NCBI GenBank assembly: GCA_021813405.1
Contig: JAKAKS010000040.1
Span: 1 to 32,556, forward strand
Source: Nitrospirota bacterium
GTDB lineage: Bacteria > Nitrospirota > Thermodesulfovibrionia > Thermodesulfovibrionales > JdFR-88
Length of the DNA: 32,556 nucleotides
Direction: 5' to 3'
Part shown: positions 15,733-24,065 of the stretch, piece after piece
Position numbering within the stretch: the stretch's first letter is position 1
Layout: each line of letters opens with the position of its first letter
Notes under the pieces: model-generated
What the model was told of the DNA's origin: nothing
Databases searched by the model: none
What the model saw: only the letters and a program-made list of their open reading frames with translations
Program-made: the position numbers and the translations under genes

Positions 15733-16518
15733 ATGAAGATAGCGGTAACAGGCAAGGGAGGCGTGGGCAAAACCACCATTTCAGCGGCATTGGCTAACGA
15801 ATTTGCCGGGGAAGGCAGAAAGGTGCTTGCCGTGGATGCGGACCCTGATGCCAATCTGGCATCGGCCTTCGGAGTGCCGCCGGACAAGGCAATGAAAATA
15901 AGGCCGATAGCCGAGATGTCGGACCTCATAGAGGAACGCACTGGGGCCAGGCCAGGCGCGCCAGGCGGCATGTTCCGGATAAACCCGCGCGTGGACGACA
16001 TCCCGGAAGAGTTTGGCTACAGGGTAAAAGAAAACCTCATATTGATGATAACCGGCAGGTCCAAAGAGGCATCGTCCGGATGTTACTGCCCGGAAAACAT
16101 ATTTCTACGCAGGCTTCTGAGGCACCTTGTGCTGGAGAGGGGCGATGTGGTAGTGATGGACATGGAGGCTGGTATTGAGCACCTCACAAGAGGCACCTCG
16201 CAGGGGGTGGATGCCTTTGTGGTGGTTGTTGAACCCGGCCAGAGGAGCATCCAGACAGCCCGTACGGTCCTTGCCCTGGCCGGAGACCTTGGGGTAAAAC
16301 GGGTGCTGGCCATAGCAAACAAGGTAAAAAGACCGTCGGACACTGAATTTATCAAGGAATCGCTTCCGGGCATCGAACTTCTGGGGAGCATTTCTTATGA
16401 CGACCAGGTAATCGATGCAGACATGAAAGGCGAACCGCCCTTTGCCTCATCCGGGGAACTGACCTTAAAAGTAAAAGAGATAAAAAAGAGGATCGAGGAG
16501 CTTGCAGCCTCTGGATAA
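15733..16518 (+). CDS. cooC: CooC/AcsF-type nickel-insertion ATPase (CODH maturation factor)
   Basis: A MinD/SIMIBI-class ATPase of the CooC group, which helps insert nickel into the active cluster of carbon monoxide dehydrogenase / acetyl-CoA synthase. The 261 residues carry a deviant Walker A (GKGGVGKTT, residues 7-15, signature K8) and VDADPDAN around 35-41. The Cys-x-Cys (C117, C119 in GCYCPEN) forms the metal site at the dimer interface in known CooC. The segment MDMEAGIEHLTRGTSQGVD is also typical. It leads a tight operon with folate C1 enzymes, which supports a Wood-Ljungdahl role. The CODH itself is not in the window. It overlaps the next gene by 17 nt. Confidence 0.88.
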   Translation: MKIAVTGKGGVGKTTISAALANEFAGEGRKVLAVDADPDANLASAFGVPPDKAMKIRPIAEMSDLIEERTGARPGAPGGMFRINPRVDDIPEEFGYRVKENLILMITGRSKEASSGCYCPENIFLRRLLRHLVLERGDVVVMDMEAGIEHLTRGTSQGVDAFVVVVEPGQRSIQTARTVLALAGDLGVKRVLAIANKVKRPSDTEFIKESLPGIELLGSISYDDQVIDADMKGEPPFASSGELTLKVKEIKKRIEELAASG

Positions 16519-17086
16519 AGCCTCTATCAGGGCAGATGCCCTTGAAAAAAGAAGCGCAATACCCGGAGCGCAAAGGTCGGCCAGAAGCTGCGAAATAGCG
16601 GCACGGCTTGCCGCCATGCGCCAGTTCAACACCGCCCTTACCGTACTGCTCTATGCCTCTTTCAAAAGCGAAGTGGATACATCGGGGCTAATCCGGAAAT
16701 CGCTGGAGGCGGGCAAGAAGGTCCTTTTGCCGCGGGTGGCAAAGGACGGGCTGGAAGTTTTCGAGATAAAAGGCCCGGAAGACATGGAAAAAGGGGCCTG
16801 GGGCATACCGGAGCCCAAACGGTCATCCAGGGCGGCCGATGTGAACGAAGCGGATGTGATAATCGTGCCCGGAGTGGCCTTCGATTCAGCGGGAGGAAGG
16901 GTGGGTTACGGGAAAGGCTATTACGACCGTTTGCTTTCCGGGCTGAAACATCCCGTCCCGTTAATCGCGCTTTCTTTCGAAGCTCAGATGTATAATAATA
17001 AACTTCCCGTTTCCGGGCATGATATATTGATGGACTTCATAATAACCGAGCTTAGGACCATTGAGGCCAAAAAACATGGACGCTAA
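16502..17086 (+). CDS. 5-formyltetrahydrofolate cyclo-ligase
   Basis: This enzyme (MTHFS, also YgfA/FthC) converts 5-formyl-THF with ATP to 5,10-methenyl-THF, returning a storage or dead-end folate to the C1 pool. The 194 residues include the conserved N-terminal Lys/Arg-rich segment ([15 protein letters not shown]), [16 protein letters not shown], and the ATP/folate signature [15 protein letters not shown]. The start is a TTG at 16502 behind AGAGGA (16487-16492), inside the end of cooC. It overlaps folE by 11 nt. Translation is probably coupled through this part of the operon. Confidence 0.92.
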   Translation: MQPLDKASIRADALEKRSAIPGAQRSARSCEIAARLAAMRQFNTALTVLLYASFKSEVDTSGLIRKSLEAGKKVLLPRVAKDGLEVFEIKGPEDMEKGAWGIPEPKRSSRAADVNEADVIIVPGVAFDSAGGRVGYGKGYYDRLLSGLKHPVPLIALSFEAQMYNNKLPVSGHDILMDFIITELRTIEAKKHGR

Positions 17087-17648
17087 AAAGATTGAAAAAG
17101 CCGTAAGGCTTCTGCTTGAGGGCATCGGGGAGGACCCGGACCGCCCTGGGCTTAAGGCCACGCCGCAGCGCGTTGCCCGCATGTGCGAGGAGATATTCGG
17201 GGGGCTCAAGGCTCCGGAAGAGCCTCTTTTAAAGGCCATAGAGGGTGAGTCCCACACGGAGATGGTGCTCCTGAAGGACATCCCGTTTTACTCGATGTGC
17301 GAACACCATCTGCTGCCTTTTACAGGCAGGGCGCATATCGCATATATACCAAACGGGCAGATAGCCGGCCTGAGCGAGCTTGCAAAGGCGCTGGAGCACC
17401 TGGCCAGAAGGCCGCAGGTGCAGGAGAGGCTTACGGCCCAGCTTGCGGATATGCTGATGGAAACTCTTAATCCCCAGGGCGCAATGGTAATAATTGATGC
17501 CGAACACCTCTGCATGATAATGAGGGGGATAAAGAAACCCGGCTCCAGGACCATCACTTCGGCAGTGCGCGGCATATTCAGGAGCAAGCAGTCAACACGC
17601 GAAGAAATGCTGATGCTTACCAACTACAGGAATAAAGGAGGGTTTTAG
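17076..17648 (+). CDS. folE: GTP cyclohydrolase I
   Basis: It converts GTP to 7,8-dihydroneopterin triphosphate, the first step of folate synthesis and also the precursor for queuosine. From the ATG at 17076 the protein has 190 residues. The zinc ligands C75, H78 ([12 protein letters not shown]) and C146 (DAEHLCM) are intact. [13 protein letters not shown] and [20 protein letters not shown] are also diagnostic. This type IA enzyme is complete. The open frame starts slightly earlier at a TTG (17061), but GAGG at 17063-17066 favours the ATG. It overlaps the cyclo-ligase gene by 11 nt and is followed by folD after 5 nt. Its product also feeds QueD at 12081. Confidence 0.95.
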   Translation: MDAKKIEKAVRLLLEGIGEDPDRPGLKATPQRVARMCEEIFGGLKAPEEPLLKAIEGESHTEMVLLKDIPFYSMCEHHLLPFTGRAHIAYIPNGQIAGLSELAKALEHLARRPQVQERLTAQLADMLMETLNPQGAMVIIDAEHLCMIMRGIKKPGSRTITSAVRGIFRSKQSTREEMLMLTNYRNKGGF

Positions 17649-17653
17649 CAGAT

Positions 17654-18520
17654 ATGTCCGCCGTGATTATCGATGGGAAGAAAGTGGCCGCCGAGATGCG
17701 GGAGAAGCTAGCCAAAGAGATAGAGGGCCTGAAGGCAAAAGGGATAACCCCCGGCCTTGCCGTTGTCCTGGTGGGCGAAAACCCGGCCTCAAAAAAATAC
17801 GTGGCATCCAAGGAAAAGACCTGCGGAGAGCTTGGAATAAAGAGCTTAGGGTATAAAATGCCGGAGACCATCTCGCAGGCCGAACTTATTAAATTAATAG
17901 ATGACCTGAACGCTAACCCGGAGGTGCACGGCATTCTGGTTCAGCTGCCGCTTCCAAAGGGGCTGGATTCCAAGGCGGTGATGAACCGCATATCCCCGGC
18001 CAAAGATGTCGACGGCTTTGGTCCGGACGCGCTGGGCAAGCTTGTTCTGGATGAACCCGGTTTTGTCCCCTGCACACCGCATGGCGCGATGAAAATGCTT
18101 GAGTCCTACGGGGTAGACCCGGCAGGCAAGCATGCGGTTGTGGTGGGCAGAAGCATAATAGTGGGCAAGCCGCTTGCGATGCTTCTTCTGAGGAAAAACG
18201 CCACTGTCACCATATGCCATAGCAGGACCAAGGACCTGAAGGCAGAATGCCTGAGGGCAGACATCCTGTGCGCCGCAGTTGGCAAGGCCAGGATGATAAC
18301 CGGGGACATGGTTAAAGAAGGTGCGGCGGTCATAGATATTGGAATAAACGTCACCCCCGAGGGTAAAATAGTCGGAGACGTGGACTTCGATGCGGCCAAG
18401 GAGCGGGCGGGCCATATAACCCCCGTGCCGGGCGGCGCCGGTCCGATGACAATAGCCATGCTGATGTACAACACCGTCCTTTCGGCGAAGATGTCGGCCG
18501 GGCTTGCGCTGGATTTTTAG
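17654..18520 (+). CDS. folD: Bifunctional methylene-THF dehydrogenase / methenyl-THF cyclohydrolase
   Basis: FolD interconverts 5,10-methylene-, 5,10-methenyl- and 10-formyl-THF with NADP(H), part of the methyl branch of the Wood-Ljungdahl pathway and of ordinary C1 metabolism. The 288 residues show the catalytic-lysine motif [14 protein letters not shown] (about 50-63), the GILVQLPLP stretch, the cofactor motif [17 protein letters not shown] and a C-terminal [15 protein letters not shown]. The usual PGGVGPMT has Ala in place of Val, a conservative change. A strong AAAGGAGGG site precedes the ATG. It lies between folE and metV. No formate-THF ligase gene is in the window. Confidence 0.96.
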   Translation: MSAVIIDGKKVAAEMREKLAKEIEGLKAKGITPGLAVVLVGENPASKKYVASKEKTCGELGIKSLGYKMPETISQAELIKLIDDLNANPEVHGILVQLPLPKGLDSKAVMNRISPAKDVDGFGPDALGKLVLDEPGFVPCTPHGAMKMLESYGVDPAGKHAVVVGRSIIVGKPLAMLLLRKNATVTICHSRTKDLKAECLRADILCAAVGKARMITGDMVKEGAAVIDIGINVTPEGKIVGDVDFDAAKERAGHITPVPGGAGPMTIAMLMYNTVLSAKMSAGLALDF

Positions 18521-18538
18521 ACAGGAGGTTTAAGGCGT

Positions 18539-19231
18539 ATGATAATCACAAAGAAAAAGGACAGGAAAAAACTCCTCGAAAGCATGGGCAGATACAACAG
18601 GTTCTTCCTGCTTGGATGCTCCGAGTGCGCCACGCTTTGCGGCACCGGAGGCCAGCCTGAGATTGAGGAACTGAAGACGGAACTGGAGGCTGCTGGCAAA
18701 ACCGTGACCGGCGGCTTTGTGGCCAAAACCGGCTGCCAGGCGCTTGGCACCAAGGTGGAACTGAAGCAGTTCAAGGAGGCCCTGGACCAGACGGATTGCG
18801 TAATCGTCATGTCCTGCGGGGCCGGCACCCAGAGCGCGGTGGAGATATTCCCGGAGAAGGCCGTCTATCCCTCAAATGACAGTCTGTTCCTTGGAAATAT
18901 GACAAGGCTGCAGATGTTCGACGAACGGTGTTCGCTCTGCGGAGAGTGCGTGCTGGACTTGACCGGGGGGGTATGCCCGGTAACTGCCTGTCCGAAAGGG
19001 ATTTTAAATGGCCCTTGCGGCGGGACAAAAGATGGCCATTGCGAGATAAGCGCGGAAATACCCTGCGCATGGGTGCGCATATACGACCGCATGAACAAAC
19101 TGGGCAGGCTTGAGGAGTTCGGGCAGACCACGCTTGCCGCAAAAGACTGGTCAGCCTCGATAAAGCCCAGAAAACTGAATGTCAGGGAACAGAAAGATAA
19201 AAAGTCCGGCGGGGAGGAAAAGAAAAAGTGA
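18539..19231 (+). CDS. metV: MetV-type methylene-THF reductase partner (MTHFR C-terminal-like, Cys-rich)
   Basis: A 230-residue Cys-rich protein of the group annotated as methylenetetrahydrofolate reductase C-terminal domain, the MetV partner of MetF in acetogens and sulfate reducers. There are about sixteen cysteines, in clusters such as GCSECATLCGTGG, MSCGAGT, RCSLCGECV, VCPVTACPKG and GPCGG, suggesting zinc and possibly Fe-S binding. The C-terminal tail is Lys-rich and low complexity. A strong AGGAGG precedes the ATG at 18539. The end overlaps metF by 4 nt, so the two subunits are probably made together. In related systems MetFV allows reduction of methylene-THF with electron donors other than NADPH; the donor here is unknown. 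Confidence 0.85.
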   Translation: MIITKKKDRKKLLESMGRYNRFFLLGCSECATLCGTGGQPEIEELKTELEAAGKTVTGGFVAKTGCQALGTKVELKQFKEALDQTDCVIVMSCGAGTQSAVEIFPEKAVYPSNDSLFLGNMTRLQMFDERCSLCGECVLDLTGGVCPVTACPKGILNGPCGGTKDGHCEISAEIPCAWVRIYDRMNKLGRLEEFGQTTLAAKDWSASIKPRKLNVREQKDKKSGGEEKKK

Positions 19232-20115
19232 GTTCTTCTTTCAGGGAGGCGTTGGAATCCGGCAAGTTCGTTGTAACGGCCGAGGCGGGGCCGCCAAAGG
19301 GGACGGACATATCCACGCTGCTGCACGACCTTGACCTTATGAAGGGCAAGGTGGACGCCATAAATGTGACGGACAACCAGTCGGCCGTGATGAGGATATG
19401 CTCCCTGGCCATCTGCAAGATCGTCCTGGACAAGGGGATGGAGCCTATATTGCAGATGACCTGCCGGGACAGAAACCGCATCGGGCTCCAGTCGGACCTG
19501 CTTGGGGCGGACGTTCTGGGCATCAAAAACGTGCTCTGCATGACAGGCGACCACGTGCTGGCAGGCGACCATAAGGGTGCAAAGCCGGTCTATGATGTGG
19601 AATCGGTTCAGCTTTTAAAGGTTGTTGACGGCCTGAATACCGGAAAAGACATGTCCGGCAACGAGCTTAAGGGGTCCACCCATTTCTTTCAGGGCGCGGT
19701 GGTCACCCCGGAGGCCACCCCTCCGGAGCCTCAGATGCTCAAGTTCCAGAAGAAAGTTGCAGCCGGGGCCAGGTTCTTCCAGACCCAGGCCATTTATGAT
19801 ATAGACAAGTTCAAGGAGTTCATGGCCTTCGCCAGGAAGTTCCCGGTAAAGGTGCTTGCAGGGCTAGTTATCCTGAAAAGCGCCGGCATGGCGAATTTCC
19901 TGAACGCAAACGTGCCCGGCATACGTGTGCCCCAGGAGCTTATAGACGAGATCAGGGGGGCCGAAAAAGGCAAGGCGCTTGAAACGGGCATGAATATAGC
20001 GGCCAGACATATAAGAAGACTAAAAGAAGAAAAAATCTGCGACGGGGTGCATATAATGGCCATCGGCATGGAAGACAAGGTGCCGGTCATAATGGAAAAA
20101 GCAGGGCTTCTTTAA
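19228..20115 (+). CDS. metF: Methylenetetrahydrofolate reductase
   Basis: This flavin-dependent TIM-barrel enzyme reduces 5,10-methylene-THF to 5-methyl-THF, the methyl donor for methionine synthesis or for acetyl-CoA synthase. The 295 residues include VTAEAGPPKGTD near the N-terminus, INVTDNQSAVMRICSLA, the LQMTCRDRNRIGLQSDLLGA folate/FAD block and a central FQTQAIYD region. It starts with GTG at 19228, overlapping metV (GTGA). It is the last gene of the cooC-metF operon and is followed by a strong intrinsic terminator. Pairing with MetV and the lack of metE/metH here favour a Wood-Ljungdahl role, by inference. Confidence 0.94.
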   Translation: MSSSFREALESGKFVVTAEAGPPKGTDISTLLHDLDLMKGKVDAINVTDNQSAVMRICSLAICKIVLDKGMEPILQMTCRDRNRIGLQSDLLGADVLGIKNVLCMTGDHVLAGDHKGAKPVYDVESVQLLKVVDGLNTGKDMSGNELKGSTHFFQGAVVTPEATPPEPQMLKFQKKVAAGARFFQTQAIYDIDKFKEFMAFARKFPVKVLAGLVILKSAGMANFLNANVPGIRVPQELIDEIRGAEKGKALETGMNIAARHIRRLKEEKICDGVHIMAIGMEDKVPVIMEKAGLL

Positions 20116-20134
20116 GCCCAACCCGGATTAAACC

Positions 20135-20175
20135 AAAAAGACCTTCCAGGCAAATGCCCGGAAGGTCTTTTTTTT
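20135..20175 (+). terminator. Strong bidirectional intrinsic terminator (metF / ssrA)
   Basis: GACCTTCC (20140-20147) pairs perfectly with GGAAGGTC (20160-20167), with a second small stem GGC/GCC inside the loop, followed by eight T residues (20168-20175). Five A residues precede the stem (20135-20139), so it can also end minus-strand transcripts from ssrA, which converges on metF here. Confidence 0.9.
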
Positions 20176-20224
20176 GTCCTCTTGATGGCAAAATTTGTCA
20201 GGAAAGCGGGAAACTGCCTGGAGA

Positions 20225-20238
20225 AAAAGACGTCTTTT
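20225..20238. other. 14-nt perfect palindrome at the tmRNA 3' end
   Basis: AAAAGACGTCTTTT is self-complementary and overlaps the last base of the tmRNA CCA end. It may affect 3' processing or be coincidental. Confidence 0.35.
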
Positions 20239-20589
20239 GGTGGAGGCGGCGGGAATTGAACCCGCGTCCGAAAGCACTGTACCCAAACCTCTACATGCTT
20301 AGGCCGCTTTTTAAATCTCGGCCCGCTTAGCGCGAGCGGCCGCGCTCACTGCAGGCCCAGTCTCCTCTTTGGTTTTAGTCCCCCGGGTGAAGACTCCCCT
20401 TGGGCTTAGCCCGCTAGCTGTCGCTTCCCCGGACCGCAGGCCCGCCCATGGAAAGCGTGCTGCTTTTAGTTAAGCAGCGAGTGCCAGTTCGTTATTGGCG
20501 TTTGTGTTTTCCCTGCCTTTTTACGTGGCGGCAGAGACCCACGGCATGCCATCAGGGCCTGGTAACCCCCGTCGAGACCTTTCGCCCCC
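20238..20589 (-). ncRNA. ssrA: Transfer-messenger RNA (tmRNA)
   Basis: tmRNA rescues stalled ribosomes and tags the nascent peptide for proteolysis. On the minus strand the 5' end GGGGGCG (20589-20583) pairs with CGCCTCC before the encoded ACCA (20238). This includes a G3-U pair, the alanine identity element. The T arm reads CGGGTTCAATTCCCG. The 352-nt length and the internal pseudoknot-rich GC segments fit a one-piece tmRNA. The tag reading frame lies at 20517-20470, ends in a TAA, and most likely encodes GRENTNANNELALAA. The first tag codon (GGC at 20517-20515) is inferred from the GUAAAAA before it. Helix 5 (GCTGCT/AGCAGC) surrounds the stop. smpB lies just upstream. Confidence 0.95.
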
Positions 20590-20630
20590 TTGCAAGCGGC
20601 AAGCAACAAGCGCAAAGAGATACTTTGCCT

Positions 20631-21080
20631 TTACCTGTTCCTTGCCTTCACCGCCCGTTCAATCTGGCGGCGGGCCTCTTTCTCCTTAATCGTGTCCCGC
20701 TTGTCAAAGAACTGCTTGCCTTTGGCAAGCCCTATCTCTATTTTAACATGAGACCCCTTAAAGTAGAGTTTCAGTGGTATTAACGCATATCCCTTCTGGG
20801 CGATTTTGCCCCTGAGTTTTTCGATCTCTTTGCGGTGCAGAAGGAGCTTCCGGGTCCTCAGGGGATCGTGGTTCATTATGTTGCCATGGCTGTACGGGCT
20901 TATGTGGCAGTTCAGAAGCCAGGCCTCAGAGTTCTTTATAAGCACATAGCTGTCCCTGAGATTGGCCTTCCCCTGGCGTATGGACTTTACCTCTGTGCCA
21001 ACAAGGGAAATACCGGCCTCATAGGTTTCCTCGATAAAATAATCGTGGAACGCCTTCCTGTTTTCAGCAACCGGGCGCAT
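20631..21080 (-). CDS. smpB: SsrA-binding protein
   Basis: SmpB binds the tRNA-like part of tmRNA and delivers it to stalled ribosomes. The 149 residues are full length. The OB-barrel core has [39 protein letters not shown] and HISPYSHGN. The basic C-terminal tail ([29 protein letters not shown] region) enters the ribosomal A site and decoding centre. The gene lies 41 nt upstream of ssrA on the same strand, so the partners may be co-transcribed. The ATG at 21080 has no ribosome site. A TATTCT hexamer lies only 6 nt upstream. Confidence 0.96.
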   Translation of the reverse strand: MRPVAENRKAFHDYFIEETYEAGISLVGTEVKSIRQGKANLRDSYVLIKNSEAWLLNCHISPYSHGNIMNHDPLRTRKLLLHRKEIEKLRGKIAQKGYALIPLKLYFKGSHVKIEIGLAKGKQFFDKRDTIKEKEARRQIERAVKARNR

Positions 21081-21137
21081 TTAACTAGAATACTAGAAAC
21101 AGGAGGCCGGATACCATAGTGCGCCTCCGGTTCCTGC

Positions 21138-21389
21138 CTATTTGCTATGGTTTCCGTTCAGCTTTGTGCGGAAAAGGTGTTTCCGGTATTCGTCAATGTA
21201 AGGCTGTATCTCGAACATCTTTTCCTGGATCCTGCTTTCGTCCGCGCCCTCAAGCTCCCTGGCGAAGATCAGAAGCAGGGTCCCAAGTTCAGCAGTAGCG
21301 GTGGCAAAATCCGGCGGTATTTTGCTCTTTAAACAGTTGCTGCCGCGCATCGAGGCAAATTCCATAAGGCATTCAAGCGGTTTATCCAT
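21138..21389 (-). CDS. Small hypothetical protein
   Basis: An 83-residue protein I do not recognise. It is predicted mostly helical, with one more hydrophobic stretch (ATAELGTLLLIFAREL) and a charged C-terminus, and no signal peptide. The ATG at 21389 has a very good AAGGGGG ribosome site 4 nt upstream, which is the main reason to accept it as a gene. A small hairpin (ACCCT/AGGGT, 21407-21420) lies just upstream in its leader. smpB follows after 57 nt. Confidence 0.6.
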   Translation of the reverse strand: MDKPLECLMEFASMRGSNCLKSKIPPDFATATAELGTLLLIFARELEGADESRIQEKMFEIQPYIDEYRKHLFRTKLNGNHSK

Positions 21390-21604
21390 AAGTCCCCCTT
21401 ATTTTTACCCTGAAAAGGGTCGAAAGGCCGAATTTACCATTTTCTGCGCCATTTGGCCAGCCTTGTACGGACTGGAAAGCGCCGGTTGCGTCATTTAACA
21501 TATTCCCCTGCCGGTTTTCATTAATTCAGTTCTCTTCTCTGAATATTAGAAAGCAAATCTCATACCGGAAACTGGGAAAAACCGCAATTACGGATACAAG
21601 CTTT
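21390..21604. other. Intergenic region with small hairpin
   Basis: No gene is evident. ACCCT (21407-21411), a GAAA loop and AGGGT (21416-21420) form a short hairpin beside the ribosome site of the minus-strand small gene. A weak minus-strand terminator candidate lies at the other end (CCGTAATTGCGG, 21593-21582, then five T), just after the FN3 lipoprotein gene. Confidence 0.4.
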
Positions 21605-22522
21605 TTACCGTACGGTTACAGGATCGGAAGGAAGACTTTCTTTTACCGGGCCAAGCGCTGTCACCCGGTAACGGCCGCTGCGGGCGCCAAGGTCCAGGAA
21701 AGAGGGAATTGTTCGATTTCCAACGGGCTTGAACGCGCCATTGATTTCCTTGTAGACGCGGTATCCCTGCACCCAGGTCTCCGGATTGGGGGCCCAAACC
21801 AGCATTACCCCGTTTGAGATTACCGCCTCCTGCGGCTGGGCAGCCTTTGAGGGCACATAATCACCGGGGGTTATGGAAACCGATGACGCATCCCCTTCGC
21901 AGGGCACAGGCCCGTTTATAAACGAAACAATCTTGTAAGTAACTATCTGCCGAGGCTCAGGCATATCTGTAAAGCTGGTCTCCTGTATCGGAGCAGGTGT
22001 CACGAGGGCCGCACCCGCACCCGGCCCCCCGGTCTGCCTGTAAACCTGGAAGAGTATTTTTTCATTCCCAATGGCCGGCGGGCTTGCCCATTTAATTTGA
22101 ACTCTGTCTGTTTGTATTGAAAACCCAAGCCCCTGTGGCGGGCCGGGCGGCACGATAGTCTTAATCAGGATGTAGGCCGGATAGCCGGGCACGTCCACCT
22201 TTGAAATTGCCCGTATCCTGTATTCGTATTGCTTGCCTGGGTCTATAAGGTCCGCCAGGGAAGTGTGCTTAGGGTCCGCAATTTCGGCAAATGCACCCCC
22301 CTGCTGCCTCCGTTCCACCATGAAAAATCTGATGTGCTTTTCTGCAAAAGACCAGTGCAATGCAAGTATATCCTTAGCCTGGCTTGCCGAGAGAGCGGTT
22401 GGGGCCGGCAAACTAAGGTAAGGCGCCACGGAGAGCGGCCCTTTTTTGCCGCATCCAAATAAAAGAAAGGCAGCCAGGCTGGCTGCCGCCGCGAATGAGA
22501 GCAGAAAGCTTTTCTTTTTCAA
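21605..22522 (-). CDS. LptM-like/fibronectin type III lipoprotein
   Basis: A 305-residue predicted lipoprotein. The signal peptide ends in a lipobox before Cys24, and the mature end CGKKGPL is the signature of the small LptM/YifL lipoproteins. Here it is followed by two or three fibronectin type III-like repeats, recognisable from LPAPTALSASQ, PPGPPQGLGFSIQTDRVQIKWASPP and NGVMLVWAPNPETWVQGYRVYKEI. The start is a TTG at 22522 overlapping the argH TGA (TTGA), behind AAGGG. CGKKGPL-type lipoprotein genes often sit beside amino-acid biosynthesis genes such as argH or lysA. The function is unknown; a role in outer-membrane assembly is possible only by analogy with LptM. Confidence 0.8.
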   Translation of the reverse strand: MKKKSFLLSFAAAASLAAFLLFGCGKKGPLSVAPYLSLPAPTALSASQAKDILALHWSFAEKHIRFFMVERRQQGGAFAEIADPKHTSLADLIDPGKQYEYRIRAISKVDVPGYPAYILIKTIVPPGPPQGLGFSIQTDRVQIKWASPPAIGNEKILFQVYRQTGGPGAGAALVTPAPIQETSFTDMPEPRQIVTYKIVSFINGPVPCEGDASSVSITPGDYVPSKAAQPQEAVISNGVMLVWAPNPETWVQGYRVYKEINGAFKPVGNRTIPSFLDLGARSGRYRVTALGPVKESLPSDPVTVR

Positions 22523-23958
22523 CCCTTCTTCCGCGCCGGGCCCTTCCGTGCCTGCTGTGCTCCCTTTGCAAGCCTTTTTTCAGTTGCGCCCAGGCTTTTG
22601 CGGACCAGTTCCGGCGCAGTGCCGCCAAGGCTTTTTTTGGCGCGCACCGAGGCCTCGGGGCCAAGCACTGCAAAAACATCCTTTTCAAAAGCAGGGCTCA
22701 ATGCCTTAAGATCAGCCAAAGGCAATTCCTCAAGTTCTTTCCCGCTTTGCAGGGCCAGAAGCACCGCCTTTCCCGTTATCCCGTGCGCCTGCCTGAACGG
22801 GACGCCTTTTTTTACCAGGTATTCGGCCATGTCGGTTGCCGTGGAATAGCCTTCCGCCGCAGTCTCCCGCAGCCGCCCTGTCTTAAACGCAATCCCCCGC
22901 ACCATGGGTGCAAGCACCCCCAGAACGGATTTAAGCGTGTCCACGGTGTCAAACAGAAGCGGCTTGTCTTCCTGCATGTCCCGGTTATATGAAAGGGGAA
23001 GCCCTTTCATAATCGTGAGCATTCCCATAAGGTTTCCGTACACCCTGCCTGTTTTTCCCCTCGCCAGCTCCGCCACGTCCGGGTTCTTTTTCTGCGGCAT
23101 GATACTGGAGCCCGTGGTAAAAGAGTCCGGCAGTTCTATAAAGGAAAATTCCGTTGAGGCCCAGAGTACCAGCTCTTCAGAGAACCTGGATATGTGGCTC
23201 ATAAGTATTGCCGCATTAGACAGGAACTCCATTACAAAATCCCTGTCAGACACGGAATCCATGCTGTTTTCAGACACTTCCTTAAACCCCAGGAGCCGCG
23301 CAGTGATCCGCCTGTCCGTGGGCAGCCCCGTGCCTGCCAGGGCGCAGGCCCCAAGCGGCAGAACGTCCAGTCTCTTAAGGCAGTCCTCCAGCCTGTCCCT
23401 GTCCCTTTCAAACATGGCTATATAGGCAAGCAGGTAATGCGAAAGCAGCACCGGCTGCGCCCTTTGCAGGTGCGTATAGCCCGGCATGATTGCGCCGGCA
23501 TGTCTTTGCGCCTGCGCCAGGAACTCCTTTTCAAGGCCCCTTACAAGCCCCTGTATTGCCTGAATTTCATCGCGCAGGTAAAGCCTCAGGTCCAGCGCTA
23601 TTTGATCATTGCGGCTTCTGGCCGTATGCAGTTTGGCCCCGGCCTGGCCGGTGCGCTCTGTAAGGGCGTGCTCTATGTTCATGTGCACGTCTTCAAGCCC
23701 CTGCCGGAACTTGAACCTGCCATCTGCGATATCCCGTGCAATACCGTTTAAGCCCTTTATTATCAGGTCCGCATCCAGCCTGGAAATTATCCCCTGTTTT
23801 GCAAGCATGGTGGCATGCGCTATGCTGCCTTGTATATCGTATTTCCAGAGCCTCGCGTCAAACGAAATGGATTCGGTAAACGCCTCCACCTCGCGCGCGG
23901 TGCCCTCGGTAAAACGCCCGGCCCATGGTTTTTTGCCCTGGTTCTTCTTTTTTGGCAT
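22519..23958 (-). CDS. argH: Argininosuccinate lyase
   Basis: The last enzyme of arginine synthesis, splitting argininosuccinate to arginine and fumarate. From the ATG at 23958 the protein has 479 residues. The superfamily signature GSSIMPQKKNP is at about 283-293 with the catalytic serine loop, and the general-acid region YTHLQRAQP at 161-169. HTARSRNDQ (111-119) is also diagnostic. The frame extends two codons to a TTG at 23964. No ribosome site is visible, but a TTGACC-N17-TTATCC promoter ends 8 nt before the ATG. It is translationally coupled to the downstream lipoprotein gene. Confidence 0.96.
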   Translation of the reverse strand: MPKKKNQGKKPWAGRFTEGTAREVEAFTESISFDARLWKYDIQGSIAHATMLAKQGIISRLDADLIIKGLNGIARDIADGRFKFRQGLEDVHMNIEHALTERTGQAGAKLHTARSRNDQIALDLRLYLRDEIQAIQGLVRGLEKEFLAQAQRHAGAIMPGYTHLQRAQPVLLSHYLLAYIAMFERDRDRLEDCLKRLDVLPLGACALAGTGLPTDRRITARLLGFKEVSENSMDSVSDRDFVMEFLSNAAILMSHISRFSEELVLWASTEFSFIELPDSFTTGSSIMPQKKNPDVAELARGKTGRVYGNLMGMLTIMKGLPLSYNRDMQEDKPLLFDTVDTLKSVLGVLAPMVRGIAFKTGRLRETAAEGYSTATDMAEYLVKKGVPFRQAHGITGKAVLLALQSGKELEELPLADLKALSPAFEKDVFAVLGPEASVRAKKSLGGTAPELVRKSLGATEKRLAKGAQQARKGPARKKG

Positions 23959-23966
23959 AAGCAAAA

Positions 23967-23995
23967 GGATAAAATTTTAACGGCGCCGCGGTCAA
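23967..23995 (-). promoter_or_regulatory. argH promoter
   Basis: On the minus strand TTGACC (23995-23990), exactly 17 nt, then TTATCC (23972-23967). Only 8 nt separate it from the argH ATG. Confidence 0.5.
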
Positions 23996-24065
23996 GGAAT
24001 TTGTAAGGGGGTTAGCTGGAAACCGGTAAATCTGCGGACATGCGGCCAAACGGCAAGCATGGAAA

